The notes under the pieces were generated by a model. The model was not told the origin of the DNA and ran no database searches. It worked only from the letters and a program-made list of their open reading frames with translations. A stretch of 64,000 nucleotides of DNA from an uncultured Latescibacterota bacterium (GTDB taxonomy: Bacteria; Latescibacterota; UBA2968; UBA8231): assembly GCA_951813615.1 (NCBI GenBank), contig OX638377.1, positions 4,118,599 to 4,182,598 on the forward strand. Reading direction: 5' to 3'. Both the position numbers and the translations under genes were made by a program. Positions within the stretch are counted from its first letter, which is position 1. Each line of letters starts with the position of its first letter. Of this stretch, positions 1-8,359 are shown one piece after another.

Positions 1-272
1 TGTACGTCATGGCCTCGGACTACGTCAAGGCCCTCCCGGAATCCATCGCCCGCTGGTTTCCCAACCCGCCCGTCTCCCTCGGTACCGATGGCTTCGGCCG
101 CAGCGAGACCCGCGAGGCCCTGCGCGACCACTTCGAGGTCGATTACCGCTTCATCGCCCTAGGAGCCTTGAGCGCGCTGGCGCGCGAGGGGCAGATCGAA
201 TGCGACGTAGTCGTCCAAGCCATGCAAGACCTAGAAATCGATCCGGCAAGACCCAATCCCATTTACCTGTGA
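1..272 (+). CDS. aceE: Pyruvate dehydrogenase E1 component, C-terminal end (partial)
   Basis: The reading frame enters from the left edge, with Tyr-Val codons before the first in-window Met, so this is the 3' end of a longer gene and not an 87-residue protein. The tail reads as the C-terminal domain of the homodimeric E1 of the pyruvate dehydrogenase complex, including a GTDGFGRSETREALR segment and a final PNPIYL. E1 decarboxylates pyruvate with thiamine diphosphate and reductively acetylates the lipoyl arm of E2. The E2 start codon lies 15 bases after the stop, followed by E3, which gives the classical aceE-aceF-lpdA order. The identification rests on the family-typical tail and on the neighbours. 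Confidence 0.88.
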   Translation, partial: YVMASDYVKALPESIARWFPNPPVSLGTDGFGRSETREALRDHFEVDYRFIALGALSALAREGQIECDVVVQAMQDLEIDPARPNPIYL

Positions 273-286
273 GTTTAGATCATCCT

Positions 287-1558
287 ATGCCCGTACAATT
301 TGCTCTGCCCGACTTGGGAGAAAACATCGAAAGCGGCGATGTAATCCGCATCCTCGTCGCCGTCGGCGACCGCCTCGCCGAAGACCAGACCGTTATTGAG
401 CTTGAAACAGACAAGGCCGTCATTGAGGTGCCTTCTTCCGTAGATGGCACCGTTACCGAGATTCTCATCCAACAGGGTGACACCATCGCCGTCGGGCAGC
501 CCATCCTCGCAGTCGAGGCGGGCGAAGCCCCAGCCGTTGAAGAGACATCCCCGGCTGTCGAGGAAGCACCCCCAGCGCCTGCACCGGTAGAGGAACCAGC
601 CCCCACCCCAATTGCACAAGAAGCCGCCCCGGTTGCCGAAAAAGCTCCACCTATATATACAGACGGCCCCGTCCCAGCCGCCCCATCGACGCGCCGCCTA
701 GCCCGCGAAATCGGCGTCGATATTGCGCAGGTCCAAGGCACGGGGCCGGGCGGCCGGATCTCAATCGACGACGTCAAAGCGCACTCAAAAAAGCTGCACG
801 CAGCGCGGGGTGCTGCCCCGGCCGCCGCCGCGCCGCTACCCGACTTCAGCCAGTGGGGCGCTGTCGAGCGCCAGCCCATGACCAAAGTGCGCGAGATAAC
901 CGCCGAGCGTCTCGCGCAGGCTTGGGCCACCATCCCGCAGGTCACCCAATTCGACAAAGCCGACATCACCAGCTTGGAAAAGTGGCGCGCAGCATACGGC
1001 AAAAAGGCCGAAGCAGCCGGTGGCAAGCTGACGCCAACCGCGATCCTCATCAAAGTACTCGGCATCGCCCTCAAGGTCTTCCCGCAGTTCAATGCCAGCA
1101 TCGACATGGCCCAGCGGGAAGTCGTGTACAAACGCTACTTCCACATCGGCATTGCCGTCGATACCCCCCACGGTCTGCTCGTGCCAGTAGTGCGCGATGT
1201 AGATCAAAAGAACATCATCGAATTGGCGGTCGAGCTGAGCGAGCTGGCACCAAAGACGCGCGAGCGCAAAATCGGACCGGCCGACATGCAGGGCGGGTCC
1301 ATGACCATCAGCAATGTCGGCACCATGGGCGGCACCGCCTTTACGCCCATCGTCAACCCACCCGAAGTCGCAATTCTCGGAGTGGCGCGCTCGCAGGTCG
1401 AACCCACGTATATCGACGGCCAGCTCCAGCCGCGCACCTTCCTGCCCCTTTCACTGTCCTACGACCACCGCCTGATCGACGGGGCCGACGGCGCGCGCTT
1501 CCTTCGCTGGGTCTGCACGGCATTGGAAGATCCCTTCATCGCGCTCTTGGAAGGCTGA
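287..1558 (+). CDS. aceF: Dihydrolipoyllysine acetyltransferase (PDH E2)
   Basis: This 423-residue protein transfers acetyl groups from E1 to CoA in the pyruvate dehydrogenase complex. One N-terminal lipoyl domain spans roughly residues 2-78, with the lipoylated Lys at about 43 in ETDKA. A Pro/Ala/Glu linker follows. A peripheral-subunit-binding domain lies at about 127-163 (STRRLAREIGVD, GTGPGGRI), and the catalytic domain ends with the DHRLIDGADGARF motif near residue 393. I chose the ATG at 287 because the protein then starts directly with the lipoyl fold (MPVQFALPDLGE). The frame stays open upstream to 200, but that part overlaps aceE and has no homology. Only one lipoyl domain is present, against up to three in some Proteobacteria. 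Confidence 0.95.
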   Translation: MPVQFALPDLGENIESGDVIRILVAVGDRLAEDQTVIELETDKAVIEVPSSVDGTVTEILIQQGDTIAVGQPILAVEAGEAPAVEETSPAVEEAPPAPAPVEEPAPTPIAQEAAPVAEKAPPIYTDGPVPAAPSTRRLAREIGVDIAQVQGTGPGGRISIDDVKAHSKKLHAARGAAPAAAAPLPDFSQWGAVERQPMTKVREITAERLAQAWATIPQVTQFDKADITSLEKWRAAYGKKAEAAGGKLTPTAILIKVLGIALKVFPQFNASIDMAQREVVYKRYFHIGIAVDTPHGLLVPVVRDVDQKNIIELAVELSELAPKTRERKIGPADMQGGSMTISNVGTMGGTAFTPIVNPPEVAILGVARSQVEPTYIDGQLQPRTFLPLSLSYDHRLIDGADGARFLRWVCTALEDPFIALLEG

Positions 1559-1565
1559 GGCGGCT

Positions 1566-2981
1566 ATGGACAAGGCCCAGCTAGCGGTCATCGGCGGTGG
1601 CCCGGGCGGCTACGTCGCCGCCTTTAAGGCCGCGGACTTGGGGTTGGATGTCGCATTGATCGATCCCGAAGCCCATCCAGGCGGCGTCTGCCTCTACCGA
1701 GGCTGCATCCCTTCCAAGGCCCTCCTGCACATTTCCAAACTGCTCTACGAAGCCAAGGAAGCCGAGCACTGGGGCATCCAATTCACCGAACCTGAGATCG
1801 ATCTCCCCAAGTTGCGGACCTGGAAAGACGAGGTCGTCGCCAAGATGACGCAGGGCTTGGGTCAGCTCGTCAGGGCGCGCAAACTGACCTACGTGCAGGG
1901 ACGCGCCCGCTTCCTCGACTCCCATACCTTGCAAATCGACCAAGCCGACGGCAGTCAAGGCACCTTGCAGTTCGAACACGCCATCCTCGCCACCGGATCG
2001 CGCCCGACTGTGCCTGCGCTCTTTGACCAGCCGAGCGACCGCATCATGGATTCGACCGCCGCCGTCGCACTCCCCGACATACCCGCTTCCATGCTCGTCG
2101 TCGGCGGCGGCATCATCGGCATGGAACTGGGGCAGGTGTACGCGGCGTTAGGAACCCAAGTTTCGGTCGTCGAAATGCTCCCCGGACTGATCCCCCCGGC
2201 CGACCGCGACTTGGTCAAACCCCTGCACAACAAGGCCGCCGAGCGCTTCGACGAGATCATGCTCAACACCCAAGTGACCGCACTCGCCGAGAGCGATGAT
2301 GGCTTAGCGGTACAATTACAAGACAGCGACGGCCAGAGCTTTTCCAAAACCTACGCCAAAATCCTGCTCGCCGTTGGCCGGGTTCCCAACAGCGAAGACT
2401 TGGGCTTGGAGCACACCGCCGTCGGCCTCGACGAGCGCGGCTACGTCCAAGTCGATGACCAACTGCGCACGGCCGAGTCTTCGATTTTCGCCATTGGCGA
2501 CCTCGTCGGCGCAGCCCTCGCCCACACGGCGGCCCACCAAGGGAGCCTAGCCGCCGAGGTCGCGGCTGGACACGAAAAACAGGTCTTCGCGCCCCACGCC
2601 ATTCCCAACGTCGTTTATACCGATCCGGAAATCGCCTGGTGCGGCCTCACTGAGGAAGAGGCCAAAGAGCAGGGCCGCTCGATCGCGGTCACGCGCTTTC
2701 CCTGGTCGGCTTCCGGCCGCGCCACGACCCAAGGCGCAAATGACGGCCTCACCAAGCTGCTCATCGATCCCCAGACCGACCGGATTCTAGGCGTGGGCAT
2801 TGCCGGTAGCGGCGCAGGCGAGCTAATCGCCGAGGGCGTCCTGACCGTGGAAATGGCCGCGCTCGCAGCGGATGTCCAGCATTCGATCCACCCCCATCCC
2901 ACGCTCTCCGAAACCCTCATGGAAGCGGCCGAAAGCCACTACGGCCAGAGCGCACACCTCTATGCGCCCAAACGCTGCTGA
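1566..2981 (+). CDS. lpdA: Dihydrolipoyl dehydrogenase (E3)
   Basis: This 471-residue flavoprotein disulfide reductase reoxidises dihydrolipoamide using NAD+. Visible motifs are the N-terminal FAD-binding GGGPGGY, the redox-active disulfide in GGVCLYRGCIPSK (Cys about 43 and 48), the NAD-binding VVGGGIIGMELG near residue 180, the second FAD motif AIGDL, and the C-terminal HPHPTLSETL with the catalytic His and Glu. The start is 7 bases after the aceF stop, so the two are cotranscribed. Besides PDH, the same E3 could serve other 2-oxoacid dehydrogenases. Confidence 0.96.
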   Translation: MDKAQLAVIGGGPGGYVAAFKAADLGLDVALIDPEAHPGGVCLYRGCIPSKALLHISKLLYEAKEAEHWGIQFTEPEIDLPKLRTWKDEVVAKMTQGLGQLVRARKLTYVQGRARFLDSHTLQIDQADGSQGTLQFEHAILATGSRPTVPALFDQPSDRIMDSTAAVALPDIPASMLVVGGGIIGMELGQVYAALGTQVSVVEMLPGLIPPADRDLVKPLHNKAAERFDEIMLNTQVTALAESDDGLAVQLQDSDGQSFSKTYAKILLAVGRVPNSEDLGLEHTAVGLDERGYVQVDDQLRTAESSIFAIGDLVGAALAHTAAHQGSLAAEVAAGHEKQVFAPHAIPNVVYTDPEIAWCGLTEEEAKEQGRSIAVTRFPWSASGRATTQGANDGLTKLLIDPQTDRILGVGIAGSGAGELIAEGVLTVEMAALAADVQHSIHPHPTLSETLMEAAESHYGQSAHLYAPKRC

Positions 2982-3097
2982 AGCACGACCTCCAGCACCC
3001 TGAGATGCGCCGCTGTCCGCACTGCTAACGTAGCGGCCACTCGCTAGATCCGTTCTCGCGGATATCTTGCATGGCCCTCCTTGGTCCTGTTTGCCGC

Positions 3098-3116
3098 GCG
3101 CCGTCCGGCGTTTTTT
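3098..3116 (+). terminator. Possible intrinsic terminator after lpdA
   Basis: A short hairpin (GCGCC, loop GTCC, GGCGT) runs straight into six T residues. It lies about 115 bases after the lpdA stop and about 95 before the next gene. The stem is only 4-5 pairs, so the call is tentative. The rest of 2982-3210 shows no convincing gene. Confidence 0.4.
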
Positions 3117-3210
3117 CCTTGGCCCCTGGCGCTAGGCCGTTGTATTTTTAAAAGCGTGATGTATCGTAGACGCACTGAATAACCACCCACCTCAAACCAC
3201 CATAAGACCA

Positions 3211-5355
3211 ATGACCGACAAAGCAAAATGGGCTTGGACAATACTATCCCTGAGCCTGCTGGTCCTACTGCCAGGAGTCTATTTCTACTTTTCGGCTCCC
3301 CCCGAGCCTCCCCCCGAGCCTCCTCCCGAGGTTCTCACGCCGGAGCCGCCTAGCCCAATCGCCGTGCTGATCGCCGAAGACCGCTGCGACCTCGCCTATC
3401 CCCAACTCACCGCGCTAGATACGGTCCAACACGACTCGACTAACCTAGCGCACATCGAATTCCAGCGGGCGTTTTGCGAGCGCATGCTCAAAAAGCCAGA
3501 CCGCGCGTACGATCGCCTGCGCGACCTCGACCTACCGGCCTTGGACGACTACCGCCGCTTCTGGATAGCCTGCTCCCTAGAGGACATGGGCCAGACGCAC
3601 GAAGCCATCGCCGAGTACGAAAACTTTCTGGCCACCTCGACTAATCCACTCCTCCGCAACCCAGCCAGCATGCGCTTGGCCTCTCTCTACCGGACCGCCG
3701 GCCAACCCGCCAAAGCCCTCGCCCTATACGAGGAACAGCTCGCACAGAACACCGATCCAGCGCGAGTCCTCTACTTGCTCGCAACCACCAGTCAAAAGCA
3801 CAACCCGGCGCGGGCGCAAAAGTGGCGTTTAGAGCTTTTGGAAAACCACCCCCGTTCCAAACACGCCCGCAATAGCCTGTCGTATCTGCCAAAGAAGCTC
3901 GACGCCCGTACGGCGTATGCCAAGGCGCACACCTATTACAGCCACAAGCGGTACAACCAAGCCATCAAGAGCTTTCAGAACTTCATCCGCGAACACAGCG
4001 GCGACCAGCGCGTTGTCCAAGCGCATTACATGCTCGGTCGGGCCCACCAGTCTGCGGGGCACTATACCAAGGCCGAGCAGGTCTTTCGGACGGCCCACGA
4101 GCGCCACGGCAGCCCAGCGGCCCTTTATCGCATCGCCAGTCTTTCGGTCCGCAGAGACCGCGAAGACAAGGCCATTTCCGCCTATGCGAACTTTGCCAAG
4201 CGCTACCCCCAGCACGACTTGGCCGACGACGCCCTGTGGCAGGCCGCCAAAGCCGCCGAGCGCAAAAGCCAGTTCACCCGCGCCGCAACGCTCTATGGCC
4301 GCCTAGCCGAGCACTACCCGCAAACCGATTACGGCGACGAAGCGCGTTGGAGCGCTGGCTTCGCACTCTATTGCCAAGAGCAGTACTCCGAAGCCCTCGC
4401 CGCTTTTGAGCGCGCCAGTCAGCAGGCGCGCCAGCCCCACATCATCGACCAATCCCTGTACTGGGCTGGAAAAAGCGCAGATCGACTCGGCCAGACAGCG
4501 GATGCCACCGCGTTCTACCGCCGCGCCGCCGCCGGATTTCCCCGCTCTTACTACTCGGCCCGCGCCGTCCTATTGGGCCATAAAGAACAGGTTAAGCTCA
4601 AGAAGCGACCCACAGACAACCCCCGCCAAGACGAGGTCCCCGCGCTAGCACATAGGGAGCACCTCGAACGCGCTGGCTTGTTGAACCAATTAGGGCTGAG
4701 GGATTGGTCGAACGCCGAGATGGAACAAGCCGTCCTCGACTACAAGGGCCACAAGACTGCGCTAAAGGCCATCCGCGACTACTACGAGGCCCTCGGCCAT
4801 CGCGACCAAGCCATGCGGCTGTCGCTGCGCCTGTTCGACGGACAAGACCCGGAAGAGTTGTCGCGCATCTACCCGACTTACTACTGGGAAGAAATTGCCG
4901 CAGCCGCGGCCGAGGCCCAAATCGACCCCTATCTGGTCCTCTCGGTAATTCGCCAGGAGAGCACATTCAACGAAAAAGCGGTGTCGCGGGCGGGCGCTAG
5001 GGGCCTGATGCAAATCATGCCCCATACCGGCCTCAACCTCGCGCGGCGGTTGGAGGTGAAACCCTTTGAACTGCGCGCGCTCTTCGACCCGGCCGTCTCC
5101 ATCCGCTTTGGGAGTTACTTCCTCGGCGACCAAATGCGCCAATTCACGACCGATGCGGGCGCGGACTTAGGCTATGAACTGGGCTTGGCCGCGTACAACG
5201 CCGGCCCGCACAACGCCCGCCGGTGGCTCAAGACCTTTCCCTCCGAGGACCCAGACGCTTTCGTCGAGCGCATCCCCTTCAAGGAGACCCGCCTCTACGT
5301 CAAGCTAGTCCTCAGAAACTACGCCATTTACAAGGCCCTGTCCGATGACGCCTGA
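3211..5355 (+). CDS. Soluble lytic murein transglycosylase with TPR-like repeats
   Basis: This 714-residue exported enzyme should cleave the MurNAc-GlcNAc bond of peptidoglycan to form 1,6-anhydro-MurNAc. An N-terminal hydrophobic segment (WTILSLSLLVLLPGVYFYF) acts as a signal anchor and is followed by a Pro/Glu repeat (PEPPPEPPPEV). A long superhelical region of tetratricopeptide-like repeats occupies about 60-540. The C-terminal Slt/GEWL domain contains SVIRQESTFNEKAVS with catalytic Glu at about 583, GLMQIMP, and AYNAGPHN. The domain order matches E. coli Slt70, though the TPR-like part resembles YbgF/BamD repeats. It overlaps the next small membrane gene by 11 bases. Confidence 0.9.
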   Translation: MTDKAKWAWTILSLSLLVLLPGVYFYFSAPPEPPPEPPPEVLTPEPPSPIAVLIAEDRCDLAYPQLTALDTVQHDSTNLAHIEFQRAFCERMLKKPDRAYDRLRDLDLPALDDYRRFWIACSLEDMGQTHEAIAEYENFLATSTNPLLRNPASMRLASLYRTAGQPAKALALYEEQLAQNTDPARVLYLLATTSQKHNPARAQKWRLELLENHPRSKHARNSLSYLPKKLDARTAYAKAHTYYSHKRYNQAIKSFQNFIREHSGDQRVVQAHYMLGRAHQSAGHYTKAEQVFRTAHERHGSPAALYRIASLSVRRDREDKAISAYANFAKRYPQHDLADDALWQAAKAAERKSQFTRAATLYGRLAEHYPQTDYGDEARWSAGFALYCQEQYSEALAAFERASQQARQPHIIDQSLYWAGKSADRLGQTADATAFYRRAAAGFPRSYYSARAVLLGHKEQVKLKKRPTDNPRQDEVPALAHREHLERAGLLNQLGLRDWSNAEMEQAVLDYKGHKTALKAIRDYYEALGHRDQAMRLSLRLFDGQDPEELSRIYPTYYWEEIAAAAAEAQIDPYLVLSVIRQESTFNEKAVSRAGARGLMQIMPHTGLNLARRLEVKPFELRALFDPAVSIRFGSYFLGDQMRQFTTDAGADLGYELGLAAYNAGPHNARRWLKTFPSEDPDAFVERIPFKETRLYVKLVLRNYAIYKALSDDA

Positions 5356-5623
5356 ACCAGAAGAGCCACGGGAAAAAAGGCACAAGCTGATCGAAGATAT
5401 TTTTATCTTGCTCTGCATCGCCAGTCTCTGGCCCGTGGTGCTAGGCTGGACCGAGCCGATCTATCAATACTTACTCTACGTAGCATTGGCGGGCCTGATC
5501 TTCATCTTTGTGCGGCGCATCCGCCGCTTCCACGACGCCCGCAACACCCTGCGCGATGACGAGGACGGCCCACAGATAGGCCCCGCTCCCAAGCGCGACG
5601 ATACTGATCATTCGCAAAATTGA
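5345..5623 (+). CDS. Small membrane protein of unknown function
   Basis: This 92-residue protein has a charged N-terminus, two hydrophobic helices (about 19-36 and 42-57), and a charged, Asp-rich tail. It overlaps the end of the transglycosylase gene by 11 bases, so it is probably translated from the same mRNA. I do not recognise a family. A role at the cell envelope is suggested only by the position and membrane segments. Confidence 0.65.
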   Translation: MTPEPEEPREKRHKLIEDIFILLCIASLWPVVLGWTEPIYQYLLYVALAGLIFIFVRRIRRFHDARNTLRDDEDGPQIGPAPKRDDTDHSQN

Positions 5624-5737
5624 GATTGGGCGCGGTACAGTTCCGTTCGTGCCATCATCCTGTAAAATTGCGCCCGCAGTGGTTGCATTTGACTGCCAGA
5701 GGACGTTTGTTTGGAGTAAACATCAGGAAGACTTTCT

Positions 5738-6568
5738 ATGGCTAAGCGCATAACTTTGTTGGATCTCGTTGAGGCTGGGCTGCTGGAAGACGGTGAAAAG
5801 CTGGAATGCCGCCTTAGTAAAAGCGGTGAAGCTTATGTCGGAAAGCTAAAGGATAACGGCTCGATTTCTCATAATTCTCAGAGCTTCGACACTCCGTCTG
5901 GTTGGGCAAAAAATCTGAATAATGATAGGCCAATAAATGGTTGGGACGCTGTCAGTGCAAGAGGCAAAAAGCTATCTGAGTACAGATCGTCGCTAGGTCA
6001 AACCGAATCAACGAAAGTACATAGAAAGCCACCAGAATCAGATAATGACGCCGAGGCCAGTTCTGTTGTACCAACACCGGACACATTTGCCGTGGAGGGA
6101 GAAGACAATATTGCTTCAGCTTTACTTGAGCGTATCACAGAACTGTCTCCGAGTGGATTTGAGAAACTAGTTGGCGAGTTCTTGAAAGCCAAGGGATTTT
6201 CAAATGTCGAGGTAACCGGTCGTCCCCATGACAGGGGCATTGATGGTCGATGCGAGTTGTCGTTTGTCGGCTTAAAAGTAGCGTTCCAAGCGAAGCAGTA
6301 TCAGCCGCAAAAGAGCATTAGCATTGGGGAAGTTCATAGATTCCAAGGTAGTTTGACCGTAGGCTACGACAGAGGGATTTTGGTCACGACCTCGAGTTTC
6401 TCCTCCGGTGCTAAAAATTTTGTTGAAGAAGAAAATACACAGGTTCGGCTGGTTGACGGTAAAAAACTGATACAAGAGATGATTAATCTGAATTTGGGCG
6501 TCAAAGCTGTTCCGGTTGTTGAGCATCAAATAGACGAGAGCTTATTTAATCGTTTGGCCAAGGAGTAA
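5738..6568 (+). CDS. Restriction endonuclease-like protein with Mrr-type catalytic domain
   Basis: This protein of 276 residues has an N-terminal part (about 1-75, LLDLVEAGLLEDGEKLEC) that looks like a small DNA- or ligand-sensing module of the kind placed before Mrr domains. The C-terminal half holds a PD-(D/E)xK fold of the Mrr_cat type: GFEKLVGEFLKAKGF, then GRPHDRGIDG (Asp) and VAFQAKQYQ (Gln-x-Lys), then GILVTTSSFSSGA. Mrr-like enzymes usually cut modified DNA. The ATG has an AGGAAG ribosome site. Base composition is clearly lower in GC than the flanking housekeeping genes, which suggests transfer. No methyltransferase lies next to it. Confidence 0.75.
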   Translation: MAKRITLLDLVEAGLLEDGEKLECRLSKSGEAYVGKLKDNGSISHNSQSFDTPSGWAKNLNNDRPINGWDAVSARGKKLSEYRSSLGQTESTKVHRKPPESDNDAEASSVVPTPDTFAVEGEDNIASALLERITELSPSGFEKLVGEFLKAKGFSNVEVTGRPHDRGIDGRCELSFVGLKVAFQAKQYQPQKSISIGEVHRFQGSLTVGYDRGILVTTSSFSSGAKNFVEEENTQVRLVDGKKLIQEMINLNLGVKAVPVVEHQIDESLFNRLAKE

Positions 6569-6624
6569 CTTCCACCATACGATACGAACAAGCACCACGC
6601 GCTAGTAAACAGCAGAGGATACAA

Positions 6625-7008
6625 ATGTCGATCGCACAAGAAAACCCGCGAAAAATTTACAAAGACTATTCGCATCGGATTGAAGTGTTGAGCGGCGACG
6701 CCGAGGACGATGGATTGGTATTGAACGAGGCGTCCGAAAGGGACTTTTGGCATTATATCAGGTCAGTACCCTTCGCACAAAAAGCAGGACTGGTACTTGT
6801 GGACAATGGAGATCTACGTGCCGTTTGGAAAGGCGATGATGAGAGTCACCTTGGGATTCAGTTCCTCGGCAACCAATGGGTGGAGTACGTCATTTTCAAA
6901 CGCCGTCCAAGCGCTATAGATGTTGCACGAGTGGCCGGGCGCGACACGCTTGATGGGGTAAAAAGACAGATTGATGCTTTCGATCTAACATCGCTGATGG
7001 GCACATGA
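6625..7008 (+). CDS. Unknown protein, first of a coupled pair
   Basis: This is a 127-residue soluble protein with an acidic N-terminal half and no signal peptide or membrane segment. Its TGA stop overlaps the ATG of the next gene (ATGA), which indicates translational coupling. An AGAGGA ribosome site precedes the ATG. I recognise no domain. The arrangement (short gene coupled to a short gene beside a restriction-type nuclease, low GC) is compatible with a toxin-antitoxin or defence accessory pair, but nothing in the sequence proves it. Confidence 0.6.
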   Translation: MSIAQENPRKIYKDYSHRIEVLSGDAEDDGLVLNEASERDFWHYIRSVPFAQKAGLVLVDNGDLRAVWKGDDESHLGIQFLGNQWVEYVIFKRRPSAIDVARVAGRDTLDGVKRQIDAFDLTSLMGT

Positions 7009-7448
7009 ACGGAAACGACCTTTTCGATGATGCTCATGTCGTCCGCTATGTCAAGCCGACCAGCAGGCACGAAGATGGGAGTGTAGATGGGTCGGCATTC
7101 CGCCTGCGTTCGGGCGATAACGGCCTGTCCGTCAATTGGCTCGAATACTTCAGAGATCTTACCAAAGCGCAACAGCTTGACGAGGTGAGGAGGCTATCTC
7201 GGCTGACGATGAGAAGACGCGGTTGTCTCGCAGAGCTAGGCGTCGGTGCAACAAAGCAGTACTCTCCCGAACTCACTGCTCTCCGATTTGTTCACAAGCC
7301 ATTGGCTTCCGCGAATGGATATGAAGCCGACCCGTCGCACAGCGAAATTACCGGGCTACCGCAAGGCGACTCACCCCAAGCAGCGCTGATCGGCGATCTG
7401 ATCGCCGAGTGCATACAAGCCATTCATCCGGCAATAGTTGATAGCTAG
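7005..7448 (+). CDS. Unknown protein, second of a coupled pair
   Basis: This 147-residue protein is translationally coupled to the gene before it. The N-terminal portion contains a segment with VVRYVKPTSRHEDG and LSVNWLEYF, with the feel of a conserved small domain, but I cannot name the family. The C-terminal third is poorly conserved in appearance. It faces the DUF368 gene tail to tail with an 11-base gap and ends the lower-GC island that began at about 5738. Confidence 0.6.
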   Translation: MNGNDLFDDAHVVRYVKPTSRHEDGSVDGSAFRLRSGDNGLSVNWLEYFRDLTKAQQLDEVRRLSRLTMRRRGCLAELGVGATKQYSPELTALRFVHKPLASANGYEADPSHSEITGLPQGDSPQAALIGDLIAECIQAIHPAIVDS

Positions 7449-7459
7449 CCGAAAGCGTT

Positions 7460-8359
7460 TCACCGCCTTCTGCCCAGTCGCTCCAGCACCAAAACCAGCA
7501 CAACGCCCACGGCAATCAACCCCAAACTCAGCCAACCCTCGCCGCTGAACTCTTGCGGCCACGCGCATTCGTAGCGCCCTTCCTCCAGCTCATTGCGGAA
7601 CGGCCACACCTTGCGCAGTGAACCCAACATCAACCCCACCAACAAGGCCATGGTGCCGGCGCGGAAGCGATTCAGCAGGTGCTTGAGCAGCCGCGAAAAA
7701 CCCAGTAAGCCGACAATCCCCCCAACGCCAAACAGACCCAAGATCGCCCAATCGAACTCGTGTACCGCGGTCAGGACCTGCTGGTATTTGCCCATGACCA
7801 CCAGCAGGAACGAGCCGCTAATGCCCGGCAGAATCATCGCGCAGATGGCCACCATTCCGGCTAGCGCGAACTTGTAGCCCTCGACCCCGGTCTCGACCGG
7901 CACCAACGTGGTAATGGCGTAGCCAACCACTGCGCCGAGCGCCGTCAGCCCCCACTGCGCCGGCCCCCATCCAGCGACCTGCCGAGCGACCACGAGCGCG
8001 CTGGCCAAGATCAACCCCGTGAAAAAGCCCCACACGGGCTGAGGATGCGTCGCTAGCAGCCAAGTTATGAACTTAGCCAGCGCAGCGATGGCCAAGCCGA
8101 TACCACACAGCAGCGGCACCAGGAAGGGGGCATTGATTCGGTGCAATACCTCAATCAAGCGTCCCCGCACCAAGGCACTCACGAGTCGTTGATCAACGGC
8201 GGCAATCGTCCCGACCAGTTCGTCGTAAATGCCCGTGATCAAGGCGATCGTCCCCCCGGAAACCCCGGGAATCACATCGGCCGTACCCATGCACAACCCG
8301 CGCAAGACCAGCCCAGGTGCGCGGCGCTTACCTTCGGCTAGCAACTCACTTTTTTTCAC
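7460..8359 (-). CDS. DUF368 membrane protein, likely undecaprenyl-phosphate transporter
   Basis: This polytopic membrane protein of about 299 residues has the DUF368 hallmark MGTADVIPGVSGGT near the N-terminus and about eight hydrophobic helices. A second GISGS segment (PGISGSFLLVVMGKY) is the internal-repeat counterpart of the first motif. Members of DUF368 (PopT) were reported to return undecaprenyl phosphate across the membrane for peptidoglycan synthesis. I place the start at the GTG at 8359, seven bases after a GGAG site; the frame opens at a TTG one codon upstream. It overlaps the end of mutY by 14 bases and is probably cotranscribed with it. Confidence 0.85.
   Translation of the reverse strand: MKKSELLAEGKRRAPGLVLRGLCMGTADVIPGVSGGTIALITGIYDELVGTIAAVDQRLVSALVRGRLIEVLHRINAPFLVPLLCGIGLAIAALAKFITWLLATHPQPVWGFFTGLILASALVVARQVAGWGPAQWGLTALGAVVGYAITTLVPVETGVEGYKFALAGMVAICAMILPGISGSFLLVVMGKYQQVLTAVHEFDWAILGLFGVGGIVGLLGFSRLLKHLLNRFRAGTMALLVGLMLGSLRKVWPFRNELEEGRYECAWPQEFSGEGWLSLGLIAVGVVLVLVLERLGRRR

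Noticed and set aside
280..1131. A 283-codon frame on the minus strand opposite aceF
   Set aside because: Low-complexity Ala/Ser/Gly translation with no family features, fully opposite a clear E2 gene; it is a shadow caused by high GC.
5624..5737. GGGCGC and GCGCCC separated by about 40 bases as a terminator
   Set aside because: Loop is long and no T-run follows; too weak to call.
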